DNA of 64,000 nt from Arthrobacter pityocampae (GTDB lineage: Bacteria > Actinomycetota > Actinomycetes > Actinomycetales > Micrococcaceae), in NCBI RefSeq assembly GCF_002927275.1, contig NZ_PRKW01000005.1:460134-524133 (forward strand), given 5' to 3'. Positions 54,573-62,602 of this stretch are shown here, piece by piece. The notes beneath the pieces are model-generated. The model had not been told where the DNA came from. It was given only the letters and a program-made list of their open reading frames with translations, and made no database searches. The position numbers and the translations under genes are program-made. How positions within the stretch are numbered: the first letter of the stretch is position 1; the number at the start of each line of letters is the position of its first letter.

Positions 54573-54609
54573 CCGGTTCGGGACCGTAGGAGTCCCTTCT
54601 GGGGGCGAA

Positions 54610-54673
54610 CCGCCGCGGCGGGTGCTCAGACCCGGGGCAACGCCCCCACGGGTCCGGGCACCCGCCGCGGCGG
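54610..54673. terminator. Long hairpin between OFA operon and MBL gene
   Basis: Perfect 16-bp outer stem (ccgccgcggcgggtgc, 54610-54625, with its complement at 54658-54673) enclosing a second stem (gacccg at 54629-54634 with cgggtc at 54649-54654). It ends 30 bp before the start codon of the MBL-fold gene. A terminator or attenuator is plausible; no T tract. Confidence 0.6.
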
Positions 54674-54703
54674 TCTACCGTGGAAGACGACTCAGGAGGG
54701 CAG

Positions 54704-55702
54704 ATGCACAACACCAGCACGCAGCACACCCGGGCCCTCGACCCCGGGGGACTCCCGCCGCTCGAGCAGGTCCGCGACGACGTCTGGTCCCTCGCCCAGC
54801 CCATGCCGGGCGGGCATCTCGCCTACTCCCTGACGTACCTGCTGCGGGGTACGGACGGCGGTGTGCACGTCGTCGACCCCGGGTGGGACTCCGACGCCAA
54901 CTGGGACCGTCTGACGGCGGCGCTCGCCGCAATCGCGCCGGACGGCGTCGTCACCGGGATCACCGGGACGCACCTGCACCCCGACCACGTGGGCATGGCC
55001 GCCCGCCTGCGGCAGGCCTCGGGTGCGCCGCTGGCCCTGCACGGCGTGGAGCGTGCCACCCTGGAGCGGCACGGCACCCGCCTGTTCGACCCCGACGCCA
55101 TGACCGGGCGCCTCGACGGGTGGGGCGTCCCGCACGAGCGCCGGAAGGAGCTGTCCCGGTTCGTGGATCGCTCGCCGGAGGGGCTCGCGCCGGCCGTGGA
55201 CAGCACCCTGTCCGACGGCGACGTCCTGCCCGTCGCCGGCTTCCGGATGGTCGTGATGAGCACCCCGGGCCACACGGCCGGCCACATCTGCCTGCGCGAC
55301 GACGACCGCGGGCTCCTCTACACGGGCGACCACGTGCTGCCCACCGTATTCGCCGGGCTGGGGCTCGGAGGCGCGACGCCGTCGAACCCGCTGGCCGACT
55401 ACGTGGCATCGATCGGCCGCGTGCGCCGCTACGGGCACTACGAGGCGCTCCCCGGGCACGGCCACCGGTTCACCGGGTTGGGCGAACGGGCGGACGAGAG
55501 CGCCGCGCATCAGCTGAGGCGTGCGCGGGAGGTGGTGGCGGTCCTCGAGGCCGTGGAGGAGCCCACCGTCTGGGATCTCGCGTCGCGCCTGACCTGGACC
55601 GCGGGTTGGGAGGGCCTGCAGGGATTCCAGTTGCTGTCCGCGCTCTCCCAGACGGAGATGCACCGGGACTTCGTGAGGGCGCAGCCGCCGCCGCGGCCCT
55701 GA
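54704..55702 (+). CDS. MBL-fold metallo-hydrolase
   Basis: 332-aa binuclear-zinc hydrolase. The metal motif THLHPDHVG (HxHxDH) is near residue 90, with further ligands in STPGHTAGH, YTGDHVLP and LPGHGH. The C-terminal extension (about residues 260-330) resembles the LACTB2-like winged-helix tail. Homologues hydrolyse thioesters or lactones, or nucleic acids; not decidable. The ATG at 54704 has aggaggg upstream. Confidence 0.88.
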   Translation: MHNTSTQHTRALDPGGLPPLEQVRDDVWSLAQPMPGGHLAYSLTYLLRGTDGGVHVVDPGWDSDANWDRLTAALAAIAPDGVVTGITGTHLHPDHVGMAARLRQASGAPLALHGVERATLERHGTRLFDPDAMTGRLDGWGVPHERRKELSRFVDRSPEGLAPAVDSTLSDGDVLPVAGFRMVVMSTPGHTAGHICLRDDDRGLLYTGDHVLPTVFAGLGLGGATPSNPLADYVASIGRVRRYGHYEALPGHGHRFTGLGERADESAAHQLRRAREVVAVLEAVEEPTVWDLASRLTWTAGWEGLQGFQLLSALSQTEMHRDFVRAQPPPRP

Positions 55703-55764
55703 AATCTTCGGATTATTCCCCCAAGGCACTCCCCGCCCGAGCCGCTCGTCTATACGCTTCGGGA

Positions 55765-56238
55765 ATGGAGACAGTCACGGAGGCCGACGACGTCGCGTTC
55801 GACCACGCCATCGCGGTGCTCGAGGAGCAGACGAGCGTGCTGTGGCGTCGGGAACGGACCACGTCCCACGCGCTCGCGAAGCACGTGCATCCCGATATGG
55901 AGCCGGCCGCCTACGGGATCCTGACGCTCCTGCAGCGGGAAGGATCCCTCCGGGCGACGGACATCGCCCTGAGCATCGGGGTGGGCAAGCCGTCGGTGAG
56001 CCGGCAGCTCGCCGGGCTGGAACGGCTGGGGCTCGTCAACCGCGAACTCGACCCGCATGACGCCCGCTCCCAGCGCGTGGTCCTCACCCCGCTCGGGCAG
56101 CGGCGGATCGCCATCGCCCAGAGCGGCCGACGCACGGCCTTCACGGCCCTGATGCGCAGCTGGAGGCCGGAGGACGTGGAGGCGCTCGGCACACTGATCG
56201 CCCGCCTCAACAGCACCTACACGAAGGACACCTGGTGA
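55765..56238 (+). CDS. MarR family transcriptional regulator
   Basis: 157-aa dimeric winged-helix regulator. The recognition region is LRATDIALSIGVGKPSVSRQ (about residues 60-79) followed by LAGLERLGLVNRELDPHDAR, with the wing DARSQRVVLTPLGQRR. It lies downstream of the MBL hydrolase (62 bp) and upstream of MalQ. Likely controls a neighbouring or efflux gene; target unknown. Confidence 0.88.
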   Translation: METVTEADDVAFDHAIAVLEEQTSVLWRRERTTSHALAKHVHPDMEPAAYGILTLLQREGSLRATDIALSIGVGKPSVSRQLAGLERLGLVNRELDPHDARSQRVVLTPLGQRRIAIAQSGRRTAFTALMRSWRPEDVEALGTLIARLNSTYTKDTW

Positions 56239-56305
56239 ACGGTCACCCCGGGGCCCGGGGAAGAAGCGGATGCACAGCCTGCTGATGGCCGCCTAGATTG
56301 GATCC

Positions 56306-58474
56306 ATGGCCCAGACGACACAGCACGACGACACACGCCCGCGGACCCCTTCCCCCCTCGAGCAGCTCGCCGAGGCGCACCGTGTGGGGACCACCTTCAA
56401 GGGATGGGACGGCAACCCTGCCCAGGTGAGCCCGGAGACACTCGTGGCGGTCCTCGCAGCGCTCGGCGTCGACGCGTCGTCCGACGACGCCGTCGCACGG
56501 GCCCTCGCCGACACCGCGACCGCCGCCTGGCGGTCGGTGCTGCCCGCCGTCGTCGTCGTGCGCCGGGGCGACACCGACCCCGTACCCCTCCATGTGCCGG
56601 CCGGCGCGGACGTCGAGTTCTGGGCCGTGGACGAGGACGGCGTCCGCCACCCCGGGACCGTCGGAGCAGCGGTGGAGGCACGGACGGTCGACGGCCAGGA
56701 CCTCGAGCGGCGGGACGGCACGCTGCCGCACGGCGTGGACCTCGGCTGGCACACGCTCCACGCCCGCGTGGACGGGCAGGAGAGCACGTGCGCGTTCGTC
56801 GTCACGCCGGACCGGCTGAGCACGACGGCGGCGCTGGCCGACCACCGCGGCTGGGGCCTGATGGCCCAGCTGTACTCCGTCCGGTCCGCCGGCTCCTGGG
56901 GCATCGGCGACCTCGCGGACCTCGGCCGGGTCGCGCAGGCCGCCGCGCAGTACCGGGGCGACTTCGTGCTGGTGAACCCCCTGCACGCCGCCGAGCCGGT
57001 CCCGCCGGTGGAACCCTCGCCCTACCTGCCGACCACCCGCCGGTACTTCCACCCCCTGTACCTGCGCATCGAGGACATCCCCGAGTACGCGGACCTCGAC
57101 ACCCCGGCGCGGACGCGGATCGAGGAGCTGGCCGCAGGCTTCGCCGCCGCGAACACGGCCACCGACCTGCTCGACCGCAATTCGTCGTACGCCGCGAAAC
57201 TGGAGGCCCTCGAACTGCTCTTCGCCGTCGAGCGCGCCGCCGCGCGCCGGCAGGACTTCGACGCCTACCGGGCCCACCAGGGCCGGGGGCTGGCCGACTT
57301 CGCCCTGTGGTCGACGCTCGCCGAGACGTATCCGCCGGACGCCCTGGAATGGCGCGACGTCGGACGCCCCGGCTCGGCCGCAGCCCAGGCATTCGCCGAG
57401 CGCCATGCGGGGCGGATCGAGTTCCACGCGTGGCTGCAGTGGCTGCTCGACGAGCAGCTGCGGGACGCCCAGCAGGAGGCCACCGACGCCGGGATGACCA
57501 TCGGCGTGGTGCACGACCTCGCCGTCGGCGTCCACCCCAGCGGGGCCGACGCCTGGGCGCTGCAGGACGTCCTCGCCGCGGGGATCAGCGTCGGCGCGCC
57601 ACCGGACATGTTCAACCAGCTCGGCCAGGACTGGAGCCAGCCGCCCTGGCACCCGGACCGCCTCGCCGCCTCCGGCTACACGGCGTTCCGCGACATGCTC
57701 CGCAACATCCTGCGGCACGCCGGCGGCATCCGGGTGGACCACATCCTCGGCCTGTTCCGGCTGTGGTGGATCCCGCAGGGCGAGGCGCCCGGCGCCGGGG
57801 CCTACGTGTACTACGACCACCGGGCCCTGATCGGCATCCTCGCCCTCGAGGCCGAGCGGGCCGGGGCGATCGTGGTGGGGGAGGACCTCGGGGTCTTCGA
57901 ACCCGGCGTGCAGGAGTACCTGGCCGAGCGCGGCATCCTCGGCACGTCGATCCTGTGGTTCGAGCAGGACGCCGACGGCCCCCTCCCCCCGCAGGCCTAC
58001 CGCAAGGGCTGCCTGACGACGGTCACGGTGCACGACCTCCCGCCGAGCGCCGGATACCTGGCGGGCGAGCACGTGGCGCTGCGCGAGAGGCTCGGGCTGC
58101 TCAGCCGGCCCGTCGAGGAGGAGCAGGCCGAGGACCGTGCCGTCCAGGAGAAGTTCCTGGACCTCCTCCGGGACCGCGATCTCCTCCCGGACGGCGCCGC
58201 CGGCGTCCCGGAGACCGTCGAGGCCCTGCACGCGTTCATCGGGCAGACCCCGTCCGTCCTGCTGGGCGTGGCGCTCGCCGATGCCGTCGGGGAGCGCCGT
58301 ACCCAGAACCAGCCGGGCACCAATGACGAGTACCCCAATTGGCGCATCCCCCTCGCCGACGCCGACGGCAGGGCCGTCCTCGTCGAGGACCTCGCCGCGA
58401 ACCGGCGCTTCGCCTCCCTCGTGGCGTCATTGGGCCTGCCCGCTGATCCAGGAGCGACCGGACCCGCCGCCTGA
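56306..58474 (+). CDS. malQ: 4-alpha-glucanotransferase (amylomaltase)
   Basis: 722-aa GH77 enzyme that transfers alpha-1,4-glucan segments in maltodextrin/glycogen turnover. The catalytic barrel starts near GWGLMAQLYSVRSAGSWGIG (residue about 183). Catalytic regions are GGIRVDHILGLFRLWWIP (nucleophile Asp), IVVGEDLGVFEP (acid/base Glu) and VTVHDLPPSAGYLAG. The N-terminal 180 residues form the extra domain typical of long actinobacterial MalQ. It complements the GH65, GH15 and GH13 enzymes elsewhere in the window. Confidence 0.93.
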   Translation: MAQTTQHDDTRPRTPSPLEQLAEAHRVGTTFKGWDGNPAQVSPETLVAVLAALGVDASSDDAVARALADTATAAWRSVLPAVVVVRRGDTDPVPLHVPAGADVEFWAVDEDGVRHPGTVGAAVEARTVDGQDLERRDGTLPHGVDLGWHTLHARVDGQESTCAFVVTPDRLSTTAALADHRGWGLMAQLYSVRSAGSWGIGDLADLGRVAQAAAQYRGDFVLVNPLHAAEPVPPVEPSPYLPTTRRYFHPLYLRIEDIPEYADLDTPARTRIEELAAGFAAANTATDLLDRNSSYAAKLEALELLFAVERAAARRQDFDAYRAHQGRGLADFALWSTLAETYPPDALEWRDVGRPGSAAAQAFAERHAGRIEFHAWLQWLLDEQLRDAQQEATDAGMTIGVVHDLAVGVHPSGADAWALQDVLAAGISVGAPPDMFNQLGQDWSQPPWHPDRLAASGYTAFRDMLRNILRHAGGIRVDHILGLFRLWWIPQGEAPGAGAYVYYDHRALIGILALEAERAGAIVVGEDLGVFEPGVQEYLAERGILGTSILWFEQDADGPLPPQAYRKGCLTTVTVHDLPPSAGYLAGEHVALRERLGLLSRPVEEEQAEDRAVQEKFLDLLRDRDLLPDGAAGVPETVEALHAFIGQTPSVLLGVALADAVGERRTQNQPGTNDEYPNWRIPLADADGRAVLVEDLAANRRFASLVASLGLPADPGATGPAA

Positions 58475-58530
58475 ACGCAAGCGGGTGGTCCCCGGGGAGC
58501 TGCGGCCGCGCGGCGTGGTCGGATAGTGGG

Positions 58531-59505
58531 GTGGACGACTCCGAAACGTACGACGCCGTCGTCATCGGCGGTGGGATCGCCGGCCTGAGCGCGGCCCTCG
58601 TGCTCGGGCGTGCCCGTCGGCGCGTCCTCGTGATCGACGCCGGCACGCCCCGCAACGCACCGGCAGACGCCGCGTACGGGTTCCCCACCCGCGACGGCGC
58701 CACGCCGGAGCACCTCGTCGGCCTGGGGCGGGCCGAACTGGAGCCCTACGGGGTGCACTTCCTGGATGGCGTGGTCGACGGCGCGGAGGAGCGCGCGGAT
58801 CTCTGGACCGTGACGACGACGGACGGCGAGGCGGCGCGGGGACGGCACCTGATCCTCGCGTCGGGCCTCCGCGACGTCCTCCCGGAGGTCCCCGGCGCAC
58901 GGGAGGCATGGGGCCGCGGTCTGCTGCAGTGTCCGTACTGCCACGGCTGGGAGGTCAGGGACCAGGCACTCGGCGTGATCGGGTCCACCGGGGCCTCCCT
59001 GGCGCAGGCGCTGCTGCTCAGGCAGTGGTCGGCGGACGTGACCTACTTCCCGCATCGTCTCGGACCGGTACCCGAGGAGGACGCACGCCGGCTGCGCGCC
59101 CGGGGCGTCCGGGTGGTGGAGGGACCGGTCCGCGAGTTCCTCCTGGCCGGGGACGCCGACCACCGACCGCGGGCGCTGCTCGGCGTCCGCGTCGACGACG
59201 GGTCCGCGGACGGGGAGCGGGTTCCGTGCGTCGCCGTCTTCTGCGAGCCCGGAGCCGATGCGGGCTCCCCGCTGGTCGCCTCGCTGGGGTGCGAGCTGCG
59301 CGACGACGGCTGCATCGTCACCGACCATCTGGGGCGGGCATCCCGGATGCGGGTCTGGGCGGTCGGCAACGCCGCGGATCCGGCCGCCCACCTCGCCACC
59401 GCGGCCGGGGACGCCTACCGGACGGCGGTCGCCGTCAACGCGGTCCTGGTTCAGGAGGACTGCGCGGTGCTGCCGGACGCGGAGGGAACGGTGCGCGGCG
59501 GCTGA
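58531..59505 (+). CDS. Thioredoxin reductase-like NAD(P)/FAD-dependent oxidoreductase
   Basis: 324-aa flavoprotein. The FAD motif VVIGGGIAGLSAALVLGRA is at residues about 10-29, the redox-type CxxC in LLQCPYCHGWEVRD near residue 136, and a second nucleotide region LGVIGSTGASLAQ follows. The pyridine site is degenerate (GSTGAS instead of GGGxxA/G). The enzyme probably passes electrons from NAD(P)H to a thiol partner. The GTG start follows malQ by 56 bp. Confidence 0.88.
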   Translation: MDDSETYDAVVIGGGIAGLSAALVLGRARRRVLVIDAGTPRNAPADAAYGFPTRDGATPEHLVGLGRAELEPYGVHFLDGVVDGAEERADLWTVTTTDGEAARGRHLILASGLRDVLPEVPGAREAWGRGLLQCPYCHGWEVRDQALGVIGSTGASLAQALLLRQWSADVTYFPHRLGPVPEEDARRLRARGVRVVEGPVREFLLAGDADHRPRALLGVRVDDGSADGERVPCVAVFCEPGADAGSPLVASLGCELRDDGCIVTDHLGRASRMRVWAVGNAADPAAHLATAAGDAYRTAVAVNAVLVQEDCAVLPDAEGTVRGG

Positions 59506-59528
59506 CCGCCGCCGCAGGGATCACGGAA

Positions 59529-59563
59529 GAGGCGGGTCCCGACGTCGTGCCGGGGCCCGCCTC
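59529..59563. terminator. Hairpin terminator between convergent genes
   Basis: 13-bp stem (gaggcgggtcccg at 59529-59541 with cggggcccgcctc at 59551-59563, one T-G pair) and a 9-nt loop, between the TrxR-like gene and the YtxH-like gene. Confidence 0.65.
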
Positions 59564-59574
59564 CTGGAGAACCG

Positions 59575-59952
59575 CTACTTCCCGAGATCCGTCCCGAGAT
59601 CAGGGCGGGTGTCGCCGTCCTGGGCCTGGAACGGGGTGTCCTCGACGTGCCGGGGATCCCCACCGCTGGGGCCCGTGGTACCGGTACCCGGGGTCGCCGC
59701 AGGGGTGGTGCCGGCGCCGTCCTTCGCCTTGCCGGACTCGCCCTTTTTCAGGGCGCCCTTCAGGGAATCCTGCACCTCGGGGGCCTTGCTCTTGAGGGTG
59801 TCGGTGGTCGAGGCGACCGTGTCCTTCACCTTCGGGTTCTCCCACAGCTCCTGCGCCTTGGTCTTGAGCTGCTCGTAGCTCTCCCGGCCGGCGCGCGTCC
59901 CGAGGACGTACCCGGCGGCCATACCTGCGGCGAAAACAAGCTTGTTCTTCAT
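59575..59952 (-). CDS. YtxH-like small protein
   Basis: 125-aa protein. The N-terminal hydrophobic segment KNKLVFAAGMAAGYVLGTRA is followed by RESYEQLKTKAQELWENPKV, the YtxH-type layout. The C-terminal half is Gly/Thr/Asp-rich and low-complexity (GTTPAATPGTGTTGPSGG). Usually stress- or envelope-associated; function unknown. The ATG has a gaaggga site 8 bp upstream. Confidence 0.8.
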   Translation of the reverse strand: MKNKLVFAAGMAAGYVLGTRAGRESYEQLKTKAQELWENPKVKDTVASTTDTLKSKAPEVQDSLKGALKKGESGKAKDGAGTTPAATPGTGTTGPSGGDPRHVEDTPFQAQDGDTRPDLGTDLGK

Positions 59953-60115
59953 GGTGCTCTCCCTTCGATGGACTGCGTTCCCTGTCGAATCTAGACCACG
60001 CGGTCGGCCGGGGCGAGAGTGGTCGCCGGGCGCAACGTGCGCTAGGGCCCTCCGGCACGAAGCGTCGGTGCCGGGCGCTAGGTTGGCGGCGGCAGCAACA
60101 GGACAGGGAGGCTCC

Positions 60116-60916
60116 ATGCCCGAGGGGGACAGCGTGTTCCGGCTCGCCGCCCGCCTGCGCAGGTCCCTCGACGGGCGGACGCTGAGCCGTGGCGACCTCC
60201 GCGTCGCTGCGCACGCCACCACGCCGCTGGACGGCATGCGGGTCGCGGAGCACGTCACCCACGGCAAGCACCTGCTGACCCGGTTCGACGGCGGCCTGAC
60301 CCTCCACACGCACCTGCTGATGCAGGGGTCCTGGACGGTCACGGCCCCCGGCAGGGCGCTGCCGCGGAAGCTCCTGCCGGATGCCCGGGTGATCCTCGCG
60401 GTGCATGACGGCCCGACGGCGTACGGGCTGGACCTGCCCGTCGTAGACCTGTTGGACACGCGGGCGGAGGGCGACGCCGTGGGCCACCTCGGACCGGATC
60501 CGCTCCGCGATGACTGGTCCGCGGACGAGGCGGTGCGCCGGCTGCGTCGCAGCCCGGGGGAGCGGGTGGCGGCCGCGCTGCTCGATCAGCGGAACGTCGC
60601 CGGGTTCGGGAACCTCTGGGCCAACGAGCTCTGCTTCCTGCGGGGCGTCCACCCCGACACGGTGATGGCCGACGTCGACGTCCCGGCGCTGGTGGCCCTC
60701 GGCGCCCGGTGCCTGCGGTTCTCGGCGACGCAGCCGGGCGCGCACCAGGTCACCACGGGGAACACCCGCCGGGGGGAGCAGCACTGGGTGGCGGGCCGCG
60801 CGGGCAGGCCGTGCCTCCGCTGCGGCACCGTCGTCCGTGTCAGGGCCGAGGTGCCGAACGACCCGGGCCGCCGTCGCACCTGGTGGTGTCCGCGCTGCCA
60901 GCCCCCGCCGGGCTGA
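60116..60916 (+). CDS. Fpg/Nei family DNA glycosylase
   Basis: 266-aa bifunctional DNA repair glycosylase. The catalytic N-terminus is MPEGDS (Pro2, Glu3), with HGKHLLTRF near residue 48, the helix-two-turn-helix region VAGFGNLWANELCFL near residue 160, and the C-terminal zinc finger CLRCG...CPRC. The Nei-like MPEGDS start and short length resemble actinobacterial Nei2; it removes oxidised bases. ATG at 60116 has an agggagg site. Convergent with the GH26-like gene. Confidence 0.9.
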   Translation: MPEGDSVFRLAARLRRSLDGRTLSRGDLRVAAHATTPLDGMRVAEHVTHGKHLLTRFDGGLTLHTHLLMQGSWTVTAPGRALPRKLLPDARVILAVHDGPTAYGLDLPVVDLLDTRAEGDAVGHLGPDPLRDDWSADEAVRRLRRSPGERVAAALLDQRNVAGFGNLWANELCFLRGVHPDTVMADVDVPALVALGARCLRFSATQPGAHQVTTGNTRRGEQHWVAGRAGRPCLRCGTVVRVRAEVPNDPGRRRTWWCPRCQPPPG

Positions 60917-60942
60917 CGGCCGGCCGGGCACGGCACGGCGCC

Positions 60943-60996
60943 ATGCGGGTCGTCACCGCCGCGTGGGTCGTCACTGCCGTGCGGGTCGTCACCGCC
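60943..60996. repeat. Three tandem 18-bp repeats
   Basis: Units at 60943-60960, 60961-60978 and 60979-60996 share the core gggtcgtcac-gcc, with a few substitutions. On the minus strand each unit carries an in-frame TGA; the first of these is the stop codon of the GH26-like gene. Located between two convergent genes. Confidence 0.8.
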
Positions 60997-62215
60997 GCGC
61001 GGCGAGGGCGGCCCCGAAGGCCTCGGCGGAGGCGGCGGTGCTGTCGATGCGCCAGTCGGCCTCCTTCGCGATGTGGAACCAGACGAGCGCGACGACGTCG
61101 GGCTGTGCGGAGACGTACCCGAACAGCTCGGAGATCCACTGGGGCTTGGACCCGCCGAGCTCGGACGAGGCGGTCTCGGCGATCATGATCGGAGTACCCG
61201 GGGCGAGCTGCCGGAGCTGCGCGATGCCGTCGCCGAACAGCGCCTCGGGTCCCTGCCACGAGCTCCACGCCTGCGACGTGCCCCAGTTGTACCCGTCGAG
61301 TGCGACGACGTCGACGTAGGCCGCGCCCGGATACAGCTGGTCCAGGGGCGTGGATCCCGGGTAGGGCACGTTGGGATTCCAGACCCAGCGGATGTTCGTC
61401 GCCCCGGTCGAGGCGACGACGTCGTGCACGTGCTGGTACGCCGCGACGTAGTCGCCCGCGGTGTTGCCGTTGACGCCCGCGGCCCACGGGTACCAGTTCC
61501 CGTTCATCTCGTGCGCGAACCGCAGGTACACGGGCTGCCCCCAGCGTCCCAGGGCGGCGCCCCACTCGCGGAGGTGGGCGTCGAACTCGCCGGCCGCGAT
61601 GCGGTCCAGGGAGTAGGCGGGCTGTTCGGTGCCACCACCCCAGGTCCACGGTTCCCAGGTCAGCAGCGTCTCCGCGCCGCGGGCCCGCACGGCGTCGAGC
61701 TCGGCGATGGGAGGGGGCTGGTTGAAGTCCTTGTAGGACAGCACGATCGACGGAGCCTCGCCCGCGAGGGCGGCGACGTCGTCGAGTTCACCGCCGGCCG
61801 CGGGCCCGCCGCCGGTGCCGACGCCGAAGCGGATTCCCTTCGGGCCGGGGGTCGGGTCGAGGACGGTGTAACCGGTCCTCGCGGTGGTGGTGCCGGACGT
61901 CGCCGTGATGTCCATCGTGCCGGTACCCGCCGGGACGATCGACACCCTGAAGGTGCCCGTCGACGACGTCGTCAGGGACGCGGTCGCGGTCCCGGCCACG
62001 ACGCTCCCCCTGCTCTTCTTCGGGAAGCCCGCCCCGGTCACCGTGACGGCGGTGCCGGGCGCTCCGGCAGCGGCGCTGACGGTGATCGTTGCCGCGGCCT
62101 GAGCGGGTGCCGGCGTCGTGCCGAGCATCAGGACGGACAGCGCCACGAGGACGACGACGAGGCGCACGGAGGCCGCCCGGATCGCGGAGGCTGCGGGACG
62201 GGGAACGGGAAGCAT
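60989..62215 (-). CDS. Secreted GH26-like beta-mannanase/glycosyl hydrolase with N-terminal Ig-like domain
   Basis: 408-aa exported enzyme. The signal peptide (VRLVVVLVALSVLMLGTT, cleavage near AQA-AAT at residue about 40) is followed by an IPT/TIG-like beta-sandwich (AGAPGTAVTVTGAGFPKKSR) at about 42-120. A TIM barrel follows with GH26-type acid/base RFAHEMNGNWYPW and nucleophile candidate IMIAETASSE. Predicted to cleave beta-mannan or another extracellular polysaccharide. A c-di-GMP-I riboswitch lies directly upstream and abuts the ribosome binding site gaggtg. The ATG at 62215 is chosen for the signal peptide; the frame runs further upstream. Confidence 0.88.
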   Translation of the reverse strand: MLPVPRPAASAIRAASVRLVVVLVALSVLMLGTTPAPAQAAATITVSAAAGAPGTAVTVTGAGFPKKSRGSVVAGTATASLTTSSTGTFRVSIVPAGTGTMDITATSGTTTARTGYTVLDPTPGPKGIRFGVGTGGGPAAGGELDDVAALAGEAPSIVLSYKDFNQPPPIAELDAVRARGAETLLTWEPWTWGGGTEQPAYSLDRIAAGEFDAHLREWGAALGRWGQPVYLRFAHEMNGNWYPWAAGVNGNTAGDYVAAYQHVHDVVASTGATNIRWVWNPNVPYPGSTPLDQLYPGAAYVDVVALDGYNWGTSQAWSSWQGPEALFGDGIAQLRQLAPGTPIMIAETASSELGGSKPQWISELFGYVSAQPDVVALVWFHIAKEADWRIDSTAASAEAFGAALAARR

Positions 62216-62602
62216 GATCGGCACCTCGCTGGTTCGGTGGCCCGGCCGACCGCGAGGGTCCCGTGGCTTTGCGTCCCCGGCTCGCGCCGGGTTTGCCCTT
62301 GTCGCCGGGCGGTCGCCCGGGTGTGGTCGGTCCCACGGTGCGGCGGGACCCACCCCATTGTGCCGCCGACACTGCGCGGTGGGGGCCGGGTATCCCCGAA
62401 CGACGGCGAAGGATTCCGGCAGGTCTTCCGCAGGGCTCCGCGGGCCGGTCCGCACCGCCGTGGCAGGGTGCGTGGGACGCCTCTCCAAGGGGGTGGCCCC
62501 GGCGGTATGCGCCCGTGCCCTTGGGAAATCGTGTGGGGTGGACCACAATGGATGGTGCGACGGGCTGGAGGCTCCCGTGGTGAGGCGTGCTGAGGGGACT
62601 GG
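62216..62602. other. 387-bp divergent non-coding region
   Basis: Holds the leader RNA of the GH26-like gene with its riboswitch (minus strand, 62231-62310) and, on the other side, the promoter region of the peroxiredoxin gene. A GC-rich hairpin just 5' of the aptamer (cgggcg-acc-cgcccg type, about 62304-62321) may belong to the leader structure. No gene seen. Confidence 0.7.
62231..62310 (-). ncRNA. Cyclic-di-GMP class I (GEMM-I) riboswitch
   Basis: The minus-strand RNA has the GEMM-I core in order: AGGGCAAA (62292-62298 side), then hairpin CCCGGC-GCGA-GCCGGG (62276-62291) with a GNRA tetraloop, then the hallmark GACGCAAAGC (62266-62275). The P3-like hairpin GACC-CUCGC-GGUC (62248-62260) follows, and the 3' side closes with GGGCCACCGAACC (62231-62243). 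The 3' edge is about 10 nt before the ribosome binding site of the secreted GH26-like gene, favouring translational control. Recognised from the published GEMM consensus; not folded computationally. Confidence 0.85.

Noticed and set aside
62304-62321. GC-rich hairpin upstream of the aptamer as a separate terminator
   Set aside because: It is 5' of the aptamer in the leader RNA and more likely part of its folding context. Without modelling I do not call it a terminator.
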